64,000 nt of DNA from the NCBI GenBank assembly GCA_035578175.1, contig JAQMRL010000007.1, forward strand, positions 49,424,727 through 49,488,726, read 5' to 3'. The position numbers were made by a program, and so were the translations under genes. A model generated the notes under the pieces. The model saw only the letters and a list, made by a program, of their open reading frames with translations. It did not search any database and had not been told where the DNA came from. Shown piece after piece: positions 22,903-36,254 of this stretch (the first letter of the stretch is position 1; the number at the start of each line of letters is the position of its first letter). The stretch comes from Catonia carolina (lineage: Eukaryota > Arthropoda > Insecta > Hemiptera > Achilidae).

Positions 22903-23690
22903 ATATTTCGTTCAGTAATTTATTTCATTTAATAATGACTTGAAAAAATAAAAACTGTTATGTTATCATACAGTCAAAAGCTAAAGGATTTAATTAATTA
23001 ATAAATACTAATATTAATTTATACACCAAACTGTACCAAATTTGATTAAGCCCATTAATATTTAACTTATTTTATCGTCCTTTGAATAGAATTAATCTCC
23101 TGAAATTTTGCCTGATTTTATTTTTTATTATTTCCTCTAACATAAGTTTAGATACAGATTCTGAAATACCTTACCCCTATTGCTTTTATCAACCAAATTG
23201 TGTGGCTTTCAGATTCCTTTCTTTGTAAATGTTTGGGATCACGAAAAAAATTTAGAAGAATTTAATACTATTTCCAAAAACAGTTTTATAACAGGAGAAT
23301 TAATCTCATTAGATCTATCTGTAATGTATATCACAAAACATCAGACTCTTAGCTGATATTTATTATTTAGGAGTGCAGGAAACTGGTACCCCTTTGTTGG
23401 CTCACAAAGTGTCTTCTATTTCCTTCTATGTTCTGCATTTTCACCCATTAGTGGAGGCAATAATAAACATACTACATATCAGTACATAAATTTTATTAGG
23501 TATTCATAAATATAATTAAAAAAATTTTAATATTTTTTTCTCCAAATTACAATTTTATAAAATCAGGAATGAGGTTGTGAATATGAAGAAATGTTAACAG
23601 AATGTTAAACAATGATGAGAATTGTAAAAAATGGTGTTGTTAACCAAATTACATTTATTTTGTTCATTTAAATATAAAAGCTTCAAACAA
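22903..23690. other. no feature recognised
   Basis: No gene or repeat identified. Confidence 0.5.
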
Positions 23691-23699
23691 AATGGAATG

Positions 23700-24392
23700 G
23701 ATGAGATCATGAGAAAGTGAAAATTAATAAGAACAAAACGAAAGTGTTGTGCAGCAGCAAGAGTGGTTTAGAAGAGATGGGAAATTTAAAAGTAGGCAAC
23801 GAAAACAAACAGGAAGTTGGGGAATTCTGCTATCTAGGGAGTAAAATAACAAAGGATGGTAGAAGCACCAAGTGATATCAAAAGCAAAATTTCTCAAGCT
23901 AGAAAAGCCTTTGAAATAAAAAAACAGCTACAAACATTGATTTACAGATTAGGAAAAGTTTCTTAAAATATTATGTTTGGAGTGTAGCTTTATACAGGAG
24001 TGAAATATGGGTGATAGGGGCTGTAGAAAAGAAGAAGATAGAAGTTTTTGAACTGTGGTGTTATAGGAAAATGTTAAAGATTAGGTGGTTGGACAAAATA
24101 AGTAATTTAGAGGTTCTTAGGCGAATGGATGGAAAATGAAGTATATGGAAGCATCTTACCAGAAGAAGGGATAGGCTAGTGGGGCATATCTTAAGACATC
24201 CAGGATTGGGCTATCAATAATGGAGGGTAATATTGAGGGAGTAAATTGTAGGGGGAGGCAAAGATTAAATATATATAAAGCAAATTACAAAAGATGTAGG
24301 GTGTTACAGGTATGTAGACATTAAACGACTTGCGCAAGATAGAACAGCTTGGAGAACTGCATCAAACCACTCGACAGACTGATGACAAAAAA
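23700..24392 (+). mobile_element. 5'-truncated RTE-type LINE, degraded
   Basis: The last third of a LINE frame: NKNKTKVLCSS, then VGEFCYLGSKITKDGRS, FLKYYVWSVALYRSE, WCYRKMLKIRW and a basic tail ending DRTAWRTASNHSTD. The 3' end is GACTGATGACAAAAAAA. Several stops and frameshifts make it inactive. The YLGS and WCYRRMLKI-type blocks are typical of the C-terminal half of RTE-like reverse transcriptases in insects. The same 3' terminus occurs, inverted and much shorter, at 63790-63885. Confidence 0.8.
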
Positions 24393-26776
24393 ACCTATTT
24401 TGGCAATGCACATCATCATTATCGTCAGTAAATAAGAATGTAAAATTATTTGGGAAATAAAATTATAAAATTAGTGAAATTAGTGGAGTGTGGGGAAAAA
24501 AGATGAAAGAAATCTTGCTAGAGGGCTTCAAAATTCTTATTACCACCACTGTCTCCCATTATTCTTATTCCTTCATAGTTTATTAATTTTTTGTGTAAAA
24601 TAATCATAAAAATGCTTCTGAAACAAAAACTAATTTATGATAAATTAAACAATTGTCAAGTTTATCAGTAACGCTAATTTTCTTAATTCAATTTAAATAT
24701 TGTCTAAAATACACACATACTTTCATTCATACATACTAAATTAAACTAATCTAAAATAGATTCAGGATATAAGCTAGAGTAAACAGTCTGTCGGTTACAT
24801 TGTACATCGAGCGTTTAAAATAAGTCTTTTGTTTCTCCTTATCTCATTGCCTCAATGCATCTTAACATAATTTCATTCTTGTAAGTAGGCCTATAGTTAA
24901 ACAAACAATGCTAACCCAAAAGCTACTTTCATTGTTTTTTACCACTACACAAGTTACCATGAACTTTAATTACCACTTCAACCCCGAAATTTCCACCCAA
25001 TTATATTCTTCACCAAAATCAAAATTTATGAGTAAATCACATTAACCTAGAAAATGAAATGGATAAAAATTTTACAACCCATTTAATTTTCACCGTTAAG
25101 TTTAAATAAACAAACCAACAAAGTAATTTTCATAAATTAACATTTGAACAAATTTACTTACAGTACTGAGAAAAAAAATATATAGTAGTATAATTGCTTT
25201 TCAATTAAATTTGAATTAATATATTTCACATTTCAAAAGTGACATGAATTTTTACTAAATCGTATAATTTTTTTGTACATATTTTAATTTCATGATTGTA
25301 CTTTTATGAACTGAAACCTTCCTAAATCAGTTCCTTTGAGATTGTAATTAGAGAGGTCTGTTTTATTTAAAAACATTAGTTATATGATATTGTTGCCAAT
25401 CAATAATTTTTTCCACACAATTGAAAAATATATTCAAAATTAATTAAATTTAATATTAATATATTTTTTACATTAATTCACACAAAATGTAGTAAAAAAA
25501 AATATAAATTGTATTAACAAAACCTCCGAAACAACTTGAGAGATTTGCTCTATTAGTTTAAAACAACTTTTACAAAATAGCTTTCAGGTGGTGTTTGTAT
25601 CTTTCTCAGTTTACCTGAAAGAGTAGATCCGTTAATAAAAATGTTCAAAGTATGAAGGCCAGAGGGCTTCCAGACAAAACATGTTTTATAAAAATAATTT
25701 AACTAGCTTAACAATAAAAACAATTTCACCAAATTATTAATTTAACTTAACATTATTTGGTAAACAAACTATATTTAACCAAATTGTTGGATTTACTCAT
25801 TAAGAAAAACTGGAACCAATGTAAATCACGATCATATAAAACAATTGAGCAAAATGTAGATCACGAAAAAGATCTACATGTATACATATGAGATGTATCT
25901 CGTATGTTAAGTCTTTAACTATAACATAAGATTTAGAATCTTTACATCAGACTGACAATTAGATAGAGAACAAGAATGAAGTTGTACAAAAATCTTTAAT
26001 TTTTAGTAAGACCAAAAATTTCTAAAACATTTAAAAAGTTTAACATCAAAATTTTTAAAACACATACCATAATAAAACCACAAAAATTCAACATTCAAAA
26101 TTCATCAAGGCAGTTTCGTTAATTTTTTGAAAGAGAATACGTTTAAAATTTGAGTAAAGATTATTTATAAATACATAAGTAGAATATTTCAAGTATAACC
26201 TATATGAGTGATTTGATAAATAAATTACAGAATAAAACAAAGCATGAGCATAAATTTTACAATCAAATGAAGTTGAGTAATTAGTGATAATGTTTGGGCA
26301 AATAATGACAGTTTATTGAAGTTGAATGGTGTGTGACTTAAACAGGTCGCTGTACCCAAAGAAAATTCGATTATGCTGCTGTATATAACAAAAAAATATC
26401 CCAAAGCACAAACAAGATTCTCCACTTCATATAAATAATGGTGTGTATTTGCTTTCATTGTTATAAATAACATAGCACTTGTAATTACACAATTACATGG
26501 TTCTCATCAATGAATGCTTATGCGACAGGCAAACATCATCTTTAATAACCGAAACTTTTATGAAAAGATCAACAAGTGTTCAGAAAACTTAACAGAACAA
26601 TCCTGTTTATTGTACAACACCAATTCCTAACAGTGAAAACCAGATTCCCTACTTCTTGTAACTGAAATGAAAACGAATGTGAATTCATTTTTCATTCTTC
26701 CTGAAAGTGAATGAAAATTCACTTCCATAACACTAAGCATCTGTGATTAATGTTTGCCACAAACCAATGCTGACAT
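24393..26776. other. no feature recognised
   Basis: 2.4 kb of AT-rich sequence with no supported gene or repeat; the single 82-codon minus frame at 26225-26473 has no family features. Confidence 0.5.
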
Positions 26777-26790
26777 AAGCCAAGATGATC

Positions 26791-26970
26791 AACTGGCCGC
26801 ATTGGCGTAGTTGGTAACGTGCTCGCCTCTCATCATGCAGTCTTGGGTTCAAATCTCATTCAGGCACGGCATATTTTCATACGTTACAAAAAATCATTTC
26901 ATCCTTTACCATCTGCATTAGCAGTAATTGCAGAACAGACGGACGTTAAACCAACAAAAATAAAAGAAAA
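26791..26970 (+). mobile_element. SINE-1 copy 1 with 14-bp target duplication
   Basis: A tRNA-derived SINE with A box TGGCGTAGTTGG, a CTCATCATG segment resembling a tRNA-Met anticodon arm, and B box GGGTTCAAATCTC. The body ends in GGACGTTAAACC and an A-rich tail. Perfect 14-bp duplications AAGCCAAGATGATC flank it at 26777-26790 and 26971-26984, proving insertion by target-primed reverse transcription. Confidence 0.9.
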
Positions 26971-27273
26971 AAGCCAAGATGATCGTTAATAACTGAAACT
27001 GTTAAGAACTGATCAGTGACTCTTCTCAGAACTACAGGAACAACCTTCATTGTGAAATCATACAGGTACAGATCTTGTGACTTTTGTTACATAGTCTCTA
27101 TTTTTGCATAATGCGTTCGTTTTGTTACCGCGAACGCGTATTTTCTTTTTTTTGTTCTTTCGTGTTTGTGGGCTTTTCGTCAGTCCTGCAATAACCCTGA
27201 TGGTGAGCAGGAGTCACTTCTGTAGCTGTGGTGAAGGACAGCAGTAAAACATGGTATGGCTAGTTTGGGTAAT

Positions 27274-27443
27274 GCCGGCCGCATTGGCGTAGTTGGTAAC
27301 ATGCTCGCCTCTCATCATTCGGTCTTGGGTTTGAATCCCATTCAGACACGGCATATTTTCATACGTTACAAAAAATCATTTCATCCTTCACCGTCTGCAT
27401 TAGTAGTAATTGCATGAAAGTCGGACATTAAACCAAAAAAAAA
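27274..27443 (+). mobile_element. SINE-1 copy 2 with 12-bp target duplication
   Basis: Same family and orientation as the preceding copy, 300 bp away. It has A box TGGCGTAGTTGG and B box GGGTTTGAATCCC. Perfect duplications AGTTTGGGTAAT are at 27262-27273 and 27444-27455. Each copy has its own duplication, so they are independent insertions rather than a tandem duplication. Confidence 0.9.
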
Positions 27444-27455
27444 AGTTTGGGTAAT

Positions 27456-29048
27456 ATTATAAAAGTTTGGATATAAAAATAATAATGTTTAAATTTCTTG
27501 TTTTCAATGTTCTTAACAAATTTCATGGTGGAATTGCCGAGTTATCATGAAGTTTTTTATATAATGTATTATTTTAATTTTATTGTAATTATTTCGATGT
27601 AAAGTTGGTCAGTTCATTATTTTATTTTTATTTTGTTTGTTCATTTAGTTTATTTCATGTATAATTTTATATTTTCTTTTTATTTTATTCTATCTATAAA
27701 TTTACTTTCACGTACGTATTTAATGTGTTTATGTCTTTTTTATCTAAAAACACCTGTTTCCTTAAAATTTATCACCCCTCATTGAGTCATGTCCGAATTC
27801 TAACACTTTATTTCAATTCATTTTTTATTTCTTTAATTTTGTGCATGTCACAATCTTCAACAATTAATGCTGTTATGTAATGACCAGTAATACAGTCTCA
27901 GAAAATTATAACTGGAACCTGTTTACTGCATAAAACATGAGTTTGAACACCAAATCCTTCTCTTCTTTAAACTGGTGAACATTCATTTCCATTCTCTCAG
28001 ATACAACAGCACCTGTTGTCACAAAATTATACGGTTGTATCAATTAATACTTTCTTGATGGTGAAATTGTCTTTCACAACCAAAATTGTTAAATAATCAA
28101 TTCTATTCTGAAAAATTACAGTCGCATTCTTAGAAGCATAAACGCCTAAAGACTACAATTGATTTGGCACATAAGGAGAATTGAGTCAAGAAGGATGGTA
28201 AGGTGATACGGAAGTACAAACTACCTGAAAGAAGAAGGAATGGCCATCCTAGGAAGAGAAGATCAAGAACACAAGCATACAGCAGATAAATCTAATCAGT
28301 CCGAAATCATCTGTAACACCCAACATGGGTATACGGTAATCAGTGACTGTACTCGAAAACTAAGAGAATGACGTATTAGTGAGGCTGATTAGCTGATTAC
28401 AACCATTTACACAATTTATGAAAAAAAATGGTACAGCAGACATACCGTTTAATGTAACATTATGATACACAAAATAAAATTCTATAAATAAGTTGGTTTG
28501 GTAAAACTAAAAAAATACAAGTAGACAGACATACACCCAATTGCTATTTTACTTGTTTTCTTAACCTATGCATTTAAATATAATTAAATTACAAATCAGT
28601 TTTAAAACGAAACTGCCTCTCACATAATTCTCGGGTTAAATATATAAATTGTATAGAAATAAATGCACATTTTTGATTTGATTTGACTGTCTAAAGAATG
28701 AGGTATGATCCTTCACTCCTATTAAAACTGTACGTGTAAACAGAATTTATTTTCTTTATTACTGAAGCATAAAAATATTTCATTAGAATATATTTTAGTA
28801 GTGTGTCTGCCAGATCTGTAAAACTGAACACCAAGTAATGTCTACCAGTTAAGATGTTGTACACCAAGTTATAATAAGAAAAGTATTTTCATCCTTCAAA
28901 CTATATAATTTATACAAGTTTAAAACAGGAATACTGATTTTATGTACATGTTTCTTCTGTGGCTGGCTCATGAATAATGCCACAACCACTTCAAGCTGCA
29001 GTCAAATCAGAAGCAGTGTAGTAATCCCTAACAATAATGACTTTAGAT
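27456..29048. other. mostly unannotated; possible LINE tail near 28.17-28.29 kb
   Basis: Around 28170-28290 the plus strand reads like a degraded LINE C-terminus (WHIRRIESRRMVR, then a basic ERRRNGHPRKR stretch), with stops between. Nothing else recognised. Confidence 0.3.
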
Positions 29049-29050
29049 TA

Positions 29051-29768
29051 CCGTATTGTTCCGAATACAAGCCGCAGTTTTTCCCTAAAAATCGGTTCCA
29101 TAATTTTACCTGCGGCTTGCATTCGCGCTTTAATAATAATAATCGTTTCTTATTAAGCATAAGTAGGTATAAATATATATATAGAGAGAGAGAGAGAGAG
29201 GTGGGATGGGTAGGAGGGTTGGGGGGAGAGAGGGAGAGACGCACTCCTTACATAATGCGTGTACAGTCATTTTGATCAGTTTGGTGTTACAGTATAAAGT
29301 TTGGTAGCAGTTTTCTTATATTTCATTTTGTTTTTTATCCGATAATTTGTTTTTTGTTGTATTTTATACATCACCATGAGTGATGTTATAGGTTAAGGAT
29401 ACTTTGTCTATACAAGTACCCAAAAAGTAGCGCAGGACTTGCGGTACCAATTTTGAATTATTGGTATCGCAAGTCCTGCGATACTTTTTGAGTAAAAATG
29501 CAGAAAAGACATCCACCAAAGAAGCCGGAAGAAAACACATATGATGTAGATGAATCCTTGTGTTCGGCATTGAACAAAAAAATAAACAAAAACTTCTAAA
29601 TGCTAATTAAGTAGTAAGTGTATTTATTTGTACGGTATTTTCTTCTTAAAAAATAAAATACTTTCAAAAACATACAAGTACTGTACTTTAAATTTATTTC
29701 ATAGTTTTGATCGTAATTTTTCCGATGCGTCTTAAATTCGGGTGCGGCTTGTTTTCGGAATAATACGG
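29051..29768 (+). mobile_element. TA-flanked TIR element, 718 bp
   Basis: TIRs of about 27 bp begin CCGTATTGTTCCGAATACAA at the left and, inverted at the right, CCGTATTATTCCGAAAACAA. Both continue with GCCGCA, and TA flanks each end (29049-29050 and 29769-29770). The interior has an AT/AG microsatellite (29172-29200) and a strong hairpin (29421-29490). A TA duplication fits the Tc1/mariner/pogo group, but no transposase remains. A truncated second copy lies at 45852-46255. Confidence 0.75.
29421..29490 (+). other. 31-bp-stem hairpin inside the TIR element
   Basis: Left arm 29421-29451 and right arm 29460-29490 are inverted repeats. They differ at two positions of 31, one of which would be a G-U wobble in RNA. 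The loop is only 8 nt. The core AGGACTTGCG pairs with CGCAAGTCCT. In the related copy near 46170-46215 the right arm is no longer complementary. The shape is precursor-miRNA-like, but there is no expression evidence; it may be a nested mini-foldback. Confidence 0.7.
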
Positions 29769-29772
29769 TATA

Positions 29773-31092
29773 TATGAAATTCAACACTCCCAATCTTCAA
29801 ATTTGCAACTTGGACTTTCACATTTTCAATTTTCTATAAATCTGTGGAACTGAAGAGAAACTACTGTAAAGTATAAAGTGGTGGTTACAGAACTACAAAC
29901 GCGATCTTGTGCATGCTGGAGCTACTTTTGAATTCCTAAACTTTAAATTAGGGTGGTAAATTTCATAATTTTGGCTAAAAGCTCTACAAGTAAATAAAAA
30001 ACTTTAACCGCTTCAAAAAAACTGAGCTAGTTTGGTTGATGATGGTGTTTTAGGCATCATCAGTTGTAGAGTTTTAATTACATTTTATTCATTTTAAATT
30101 TATATTTCATTTCAAGTTCATTATGTTTTTAAATTCTATTTTATTTATTTTGACCAAACCAATCAAATGTGAAAATATTCCAACACCATAGATAAACTGC
30201 ACTTTTATTATATAAAAACCCCTTATGAACCAGTATTAATACTAACCTCACCTAGGATACCAAAGTGGTACAGAATAAATGCATGAACGCCTCACATTAG
30301 AAAATCAAATCAAAACTAATAAATACATTTGAAAACAATATCCCAATACTTACTTAAAGAACAATCTATTGGTTTAAATGCATTAATGTAATTTAAACTA
30401 CAAATTGATTTATTATTTAATACTAGTGTTTCATGAAAACATGTAAATACTAACTTTGTTATATATAAAAATTTTTTTGTGCATTTATAAAAAAAACAAG
30501 TAAAAATATTTCTTTCTAAATAATCTACAGTGTATATGAGAAATGTATATTAATTGGATTTTACTTGAATGCCAATATTACTATTAATACAGCAGTTTAA
30601 CTATGCAAACAGTAGATTAAATTGATTAAAATGACTAAAATACTTGATAGATTTCTATAGAACAAATACATAAAAACACAAAACATTAATAGATAAAAAA
30701 GATCAAAACATTAATAAATAATAAATATTTTATTAAATTTAAATACAGTTTTCAAAGTATATGAGAGCAGTCATGTGTTGTAGGATATGCGTGAACATTT
30801 TTGTAGTGGATGTGAGAAGCCAGTAATAGAACAAGAGCTACATATTCCCTTTAACTAATAATTCTATCAAAAAAGAAATGTGATTGCTTTTCAGGTTCAG
30901 CATTTTATTATGTGTATGTAAGTGTATGCCTTATTTCCTTACAAATCATTTGTAAGATGTTAATTTACAAACCAGTTTTTAATTACCACTATAATAAACG
31001 TATTGAAAATATAGAAATGTTTTATGTAGTGAACTGAAAAGCATCCTGCAATATTGTTTTATAAATATATACAATTACTTTTTATTAAAAAA
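29773..31092. other. no feature recognised
   Basis: AT-rich, no supported gene or repeat. Confidence 0.5.
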
Positions 31093-32063
31093 TCTGGAGT
31101 TAAACACTCACACAACTGTCTCTTGCCAATGCAAATAATGAACAATATAACCTAACATTAGTAATAAAACATTAGAAATAAACAAAAAACTAACCTCAAA
31201 AAACATTACCTTATTTTAATCATGAGTGAATGATACAAAATGAAAACCAACAAAGTTTCGTTTAATAATACGGAAAATCACTCTTTCACGCCAAACTAAA
31301 CTGTAGAAAAAAATGCTAAGAAAAAAGTTATAGATCTTTTAATTTTCTATAAATTTTACTATAGACACTTTTGTCATACAATAGCCAAAATCACTACGGC
31401 CAAAATAACGCTAATGGCCAAACTAACACTAAGGCCAAAATCTTAAAAAAAAAAACTTTTTTTACAGATTTTCATGAACAAAAACCAGAAAAATCACAAA
31501 TTACCGCTAAACTAAGCATTATACAAAGAAATGTTTAAAATAAAAGTTGTCGATTTTTAAATTGTCTACAACTTTAATTATATACACTTTTGCCCTAAAA
31601 TGAATATTGAGGTCCCAATCTTAAAAACACTTCTTTTTCTTTGAGAGAACGGCCTCCCTAAGAATTTCAGCAGACATGGCACCTACTCTATCTTGTAGAT
31701 CATAAAGAATGCATTAAATGAGGCAATTTTTTTAAAAATTGTAGGAGCCGTTTTTGAGAAAATCGCAAAAAAGGTGAAAAATTACACGAATAAACTATTA
31801 CTTCCAGTTGACCGATTTTTATGAAAATGTTAATGCCGGGTCCTCCAGTGGTACATAATTTAAGATTTTAGTTTCCACTTTGTACAATGTTTCGTTCTTT
31901 AGATATTTCGTTCACACACACATACACACAGACCAATTGCAAAAAAACATGTTTTTTGGGTTCCAATGAAAACGGGTATATCCAGTGAAAACTCTATTTC
32001 AAAAAATCAACATGAAACAATACTTTCCTTCCTATATATTCATATAGGCAAGAGAAAGTAAAA
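31093..32063 (+). mobile_element. Rep-A copy 5 (HINE-like), oldest
   Basis: The most diverged copy. The ends are still clear (TCTGGAGTTAAACACTCACA at the left, GGCAAGAGAAAGTAAAA at the right after the CCTATAT hairpin), but the internal hairpins are eroded and the CA tract has shrunk to a few units near 31914. Confidence 0.65.
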
Positions 32064-34800
32064 GTAATGGTAATAAAATTTACTAACATGAAACACACTG
32101 CTACATAAAGGAAATGTGTAAAATTTAATGAAAAATAAATTATTTATGGGTACACATAACTAATTGTCTACCATTAAACAAGATGAGAACTTTTTTGTAG
32201 TAAGTGACTCATTGACCTCACATTACTACAGTATTTCAATAACATCACCTAATTAAATTATTGACTCCAAAAGATGTAATGATGTAGAGCAATCGATGGT
32301 ATTGGTTCATGTAAGAGTACTGTTTTTTTGCTAAATTTGCTCAAATAAAAATTTCACTATTCCTGGATGCCTGTTCAATCAACTACATGTAATTTCCCTT
32401 TACTTCATCTGCTATAGATGTTCACAGATCTAATGCCCTCTTATACTTTGAATCTTACTGTTTATTAAATTTAATCAGATTTAATTTCAGATGCATGTAC
32501 CAACTGTCAATGTCGAGTTAAAACAATACCTTGTTTTCTGTAGCACTTTGAAGGAGGCAATATTATTTCTTTTAAATGTTCTATAAATCAATAATTTTAA
32601 TAATATTTAAATATGCATGGTTTACTACCCTTAATTCTAACATAAACCACTGATGTACATCGAAACATGCATCATGGCCATTAGGCCTCTTGTACATAAA
32701 CTAAAACTGTATACAACTAAGATTAATACTAATAATTTAATATTTTATAAGAGTAATTGTGCTAATTTATGTGATTCTGTATAATACTTAACATTAGGTA
32801 CTTAGATAATTGTGCTTGTAATCCATATATCTATTTTTAATTATAGTTTCATTTCTGCTTCTTTATGCTGAAGACAACTACAGAATAATTGAAAGACAAA
32901 ATACATGAGGGTGCAGTTAACACTAGGTAAACAAATCTACTAATATAATTACTATTAATGTAATTATGATCACTGCAGCTAATGAACAAATCACAAATTT
33001 CTTCTGTACCATCTGGTAATTTGAGCATGCCATTTCAATAACAATAAATTGTTTATTATATTAATTAAACATAAACTATTAAATAAATTTTCAACTTGAA
33101 TACTCATGGCATTTTACAAGTTGATGCCTTTTTAGGCAAATGTCACACTACACAAGATAGCTGAAAAAACCTTTTTTATAATGGATTTTATTGTTATAGT
33201 TCTACAAATTAAAAAAAATTTAATGAAATATTTCAACTTGTTATTCTCTTTTTAAAATTCCAGTAATATTTTAGTAATCATCAGTTCTGTAAACCAGTGA
33301 GAAAAAAATATGGTAATATTCCTTCTTAAAAGTTTCCACATAGTTCTTTAAAAATTGTCAATGATCAAAATTGTTAAAATGTGTAAAATTTAATGAAAAA
33401 TAAGTTACTTATTAGTAGACATAATTAATAAGGTAAAAAATAACTGTAGAACAATAAAAAATGAAAAATAAGGCTAAATTCTTAATATTCCTTCTACAGC
33501 AGCACGAAAGGCAGTAAAAAAAGGTTTGTTAATGCTTCAACATCCGTAACTTTCATAGATCTCAAATAACCTCATCATTATTTTGGTTTCATTTATAAAA
33601 TGTAAGGATGGGTTCATTAACACACAAAATTGGATAATGTGAAGAACGGTTATTTTTACAGAAACCAAAACAAAAATTTCCATTAGCATAATTTCTAACG
33701 CATAAAATTACATGAAAAAATTGTGGAAATAGTTTTCTTTTATTTATTATTACGTATTTTTTGTTCAAGATGTATATGAAAAGAGATTGTTACATTTTTC
33801 CTTGTGATTTTCTCCAATTGTGAATTTTTTTAAGCATATTTTAAGGATCTCATGTATATCTTTATAATCACTCTGTTTCGGGTTGAAAAAGAATATCTCA
33901 TGTGATTCATACTCGGTAATGAGCATTAATTACTTGGTTCTAGAGTACAACATGCTTGTTAATCTTAGTCAAGCATTTTTTTTTCTTTTACTTTGAAATC
34001 TTTAATAGGATGTAATGCCCACTTATTACACTTTATAAAAGAAATTTATGATAGAAATATTTCATAAGAGAAGTCCTACAGTGCTAAACAACTCAGCACA
34101 AATTCTACTTCCTTTAAATAAAAAAATATCACTTCAAATACATTGAATTATAACAGAAATCACAGAAATGTGTTCCTCCCATCTATCACTTAACGATCTA
34201 CTAGATTAGTCAAGGCCATTTACTCAGGTCTTATTGCAACACCAGTATGAAAAATAAGAAACTAAATTTTTAAACACCAAGTTAACCAATAAAATAACAA
34301 ATAAATTGTATTGTATTGTAATTGTAAAATTCTATTGTAATTGTATTGTCAGTTACAATTAGGTAACTTTCATAAAACAAGCAAATCGATATACAAGAAT
34401 TTATAATGCTCAGCAATAAAGGAGAAAAAGAATATCAGCGAAGTAATGTTTTTATCGCTTAATATCTTCAGAGTAATCATAGTACACACTGCTACATTAA
34501 AGGTCAGCTGTTATATGCAAGCTTGCACTTCTGTGATTTATGTTAAAGTGTTTATTACAAGCATAATCATTTTTTAACTAAATTTATAAAGAATTTCATA
34601 TTTTATTTTAATTCAAAAAATTTTTTATCATTAATATAAGATAACTTTTCATAAACATATCTTTACAAAAGAATATTAAAAAAAATTAAAAATTATGAGA
34701 TTATATTTAAGTAGTTACAATATTTATAATAAAGATAGTCTACTGAATTTTTTATCCTTTAATTACAAAACAATTGGTAATACTAGTCAATTTTATTTTC
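32064..34800. other. mostly unannotated; distant direct repeat
   Basis: A segment sharing AATGTGTAAAATTTAATGAA and the following AAATAA occurs at about 32112 and again at about 33377 in the same orientation, 1.27 kb apart, followed in both by a TTATT/ACATAA-rich stretch. This might be the termini of an old element; no coding remains. Nothing else recognised. Confidence 0.4.
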
Positions 34801-35429
34801 AACCGTTTGTTGAGTATTGACGTATTGGAATGTCACACGCCGTTTGAAACATCAGCATTCCAGAAAGTCATTAACATTTCCATAACATCCATCAAGTACC
34901 ATCATATTTAGAAATGTTTGATTTATTCAAAATACTCAAGGTACGTGCTGCACTCCGTAAAATATTTTAACATATTTGTTTTTACAGCTTGGTTACGATG
35001 TCATTATGTTACATGATTATTGTGCTGGCTGTGAGCGTGTTTACATAGTTTCCATTGCTGGTAACAGTATTTTTGTTACTTTCTACATCTAATTGTGCAT
35101 ACTAATTACAGTTTGTAAACAGTTTATTAAGCTAATAACAGTTTTGTTTGTGTACAAGTGCTTTAGTTTTCTATTGTGCGTACCTTTAACTTTAGAATGT
35201 TGTGATTGTCTGATCAACAAATCAGTGAAATTATCATGCACGGCAACTCAGATTACGAATACAGTGATTTTAAAATACTGCATAACATAGAAATAGATTT
35301 AAATTTAGAAGAACTAGAGATAAATAATTCAGAAATAAGGTTCGAGGTTGATTTTTAAAAGAAATTATAAATAACAAAATCCAACTACAAGGGTCAGTAC
35401 AAGGGACTAATATATCGCTCATCAAAGGG
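34801..35429 (+). mobile_element. possible piggyBac-like remnant
   Basis: The right end reads TATCGCTCATCAAAGGG followed by TTAA (35430-35433), a piggyBac-type end at its canonical target. A weakly similar inverted sequence starts near 34801 (CCGTTTGTTGAG), preceded by TCAA rather than TTAA. A 41-codon frame at 35236-35361 is acidic (DYEYSDFKILHNIEIDLNLEE), like piggyBac transposase N-termini. The catalytic domain is absent. The left boundary is uncertain. Confidence 0.4.
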
Positions 35430-35433
35430 TTAA

Positions 35434-36246
35434 ATATATAAAGTAATGTGACATAACTTTAGGGGTAAATTTAATAATATCATAAAATTAGAGCTAATCT
35501 ATTTTAAGATAAATAAAATAACAATTCTGAAACAAAAATTTAAACTCTATTACTTTAAATATTACATAAGTACAGTAAGCAATCACTACAACAGACTTTG
35601 CTAACAATAGAAAAATGAGTTAACTCTTTAGCCTGGCAATGTTGTAACTTTTCTTACTTTTGATCAGTATATTGGCATGTTGGTAGCCATAGTAACTGTG
35701 TGCCACCCGAGAAGTACAGTTCATAATGGAAAAACTACATAGGTGTGCTCGCCCCGCTGGTAAATTTCTTATTCCGCCATTTTGTTTTGATTAATCAAAT
35801 GAAACTCGAGGGTACATATTTATTATAACTGTAAAGTTTCCAGTCTGTAGAGTGTGCGATACGTCCAGCATATTGATTCAAAAATAGCAACCTCTTCGTG
35901 GGACACATGGTATATTAGACCCACACAGTACAGCACTGAGCTCGTAAATCATGTATAACAAATACGAAATGATAATTCAGATATAACAGACTTTCACAAC
36001 AGCAGACATTTGCATACCCCAAGTAGTCCATAATAGCGAGTGCCTACAGTAATTATTTTTTAAAAAGTAATTTTTTTACAATCCACATCCTCATTTTTGT
36101 CTTTCTACAGATCACATTCTTTTAATTCTAATTATTAATCAATCAGCCTGTATTTGGTAACTCACTACTCCAAGAGTTTTATGAATGATTCAATGGTTTT
36201 GTTAACTTACATTATAACATCAAATTAAAATACAAAAATACATCTA
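35434..36246. other. no firm feature; piggyBac-end-like motif
   Basis: TTAACTCTTTAGCCTGGCAA near 35620 resembles a second piggyBac-type left end, but no partner end was found. Otherwise unannotated. Confidence 0.3.
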
Positions 36247-36254
36247 CTAACATA

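Noticed and set aside
26791..26865. tRNA-Met gene
   Set aside because: A and B boxes are present, but the sequence continues into a SINE body with A tail and target duplications, and several cloverleaf pairs are missing.
29002..29275. Overlapping 80- and 101-codon frames on both strands
   Set aside because: They arise from the AT/AG microsatellite and TIR sequence of the mobile element.
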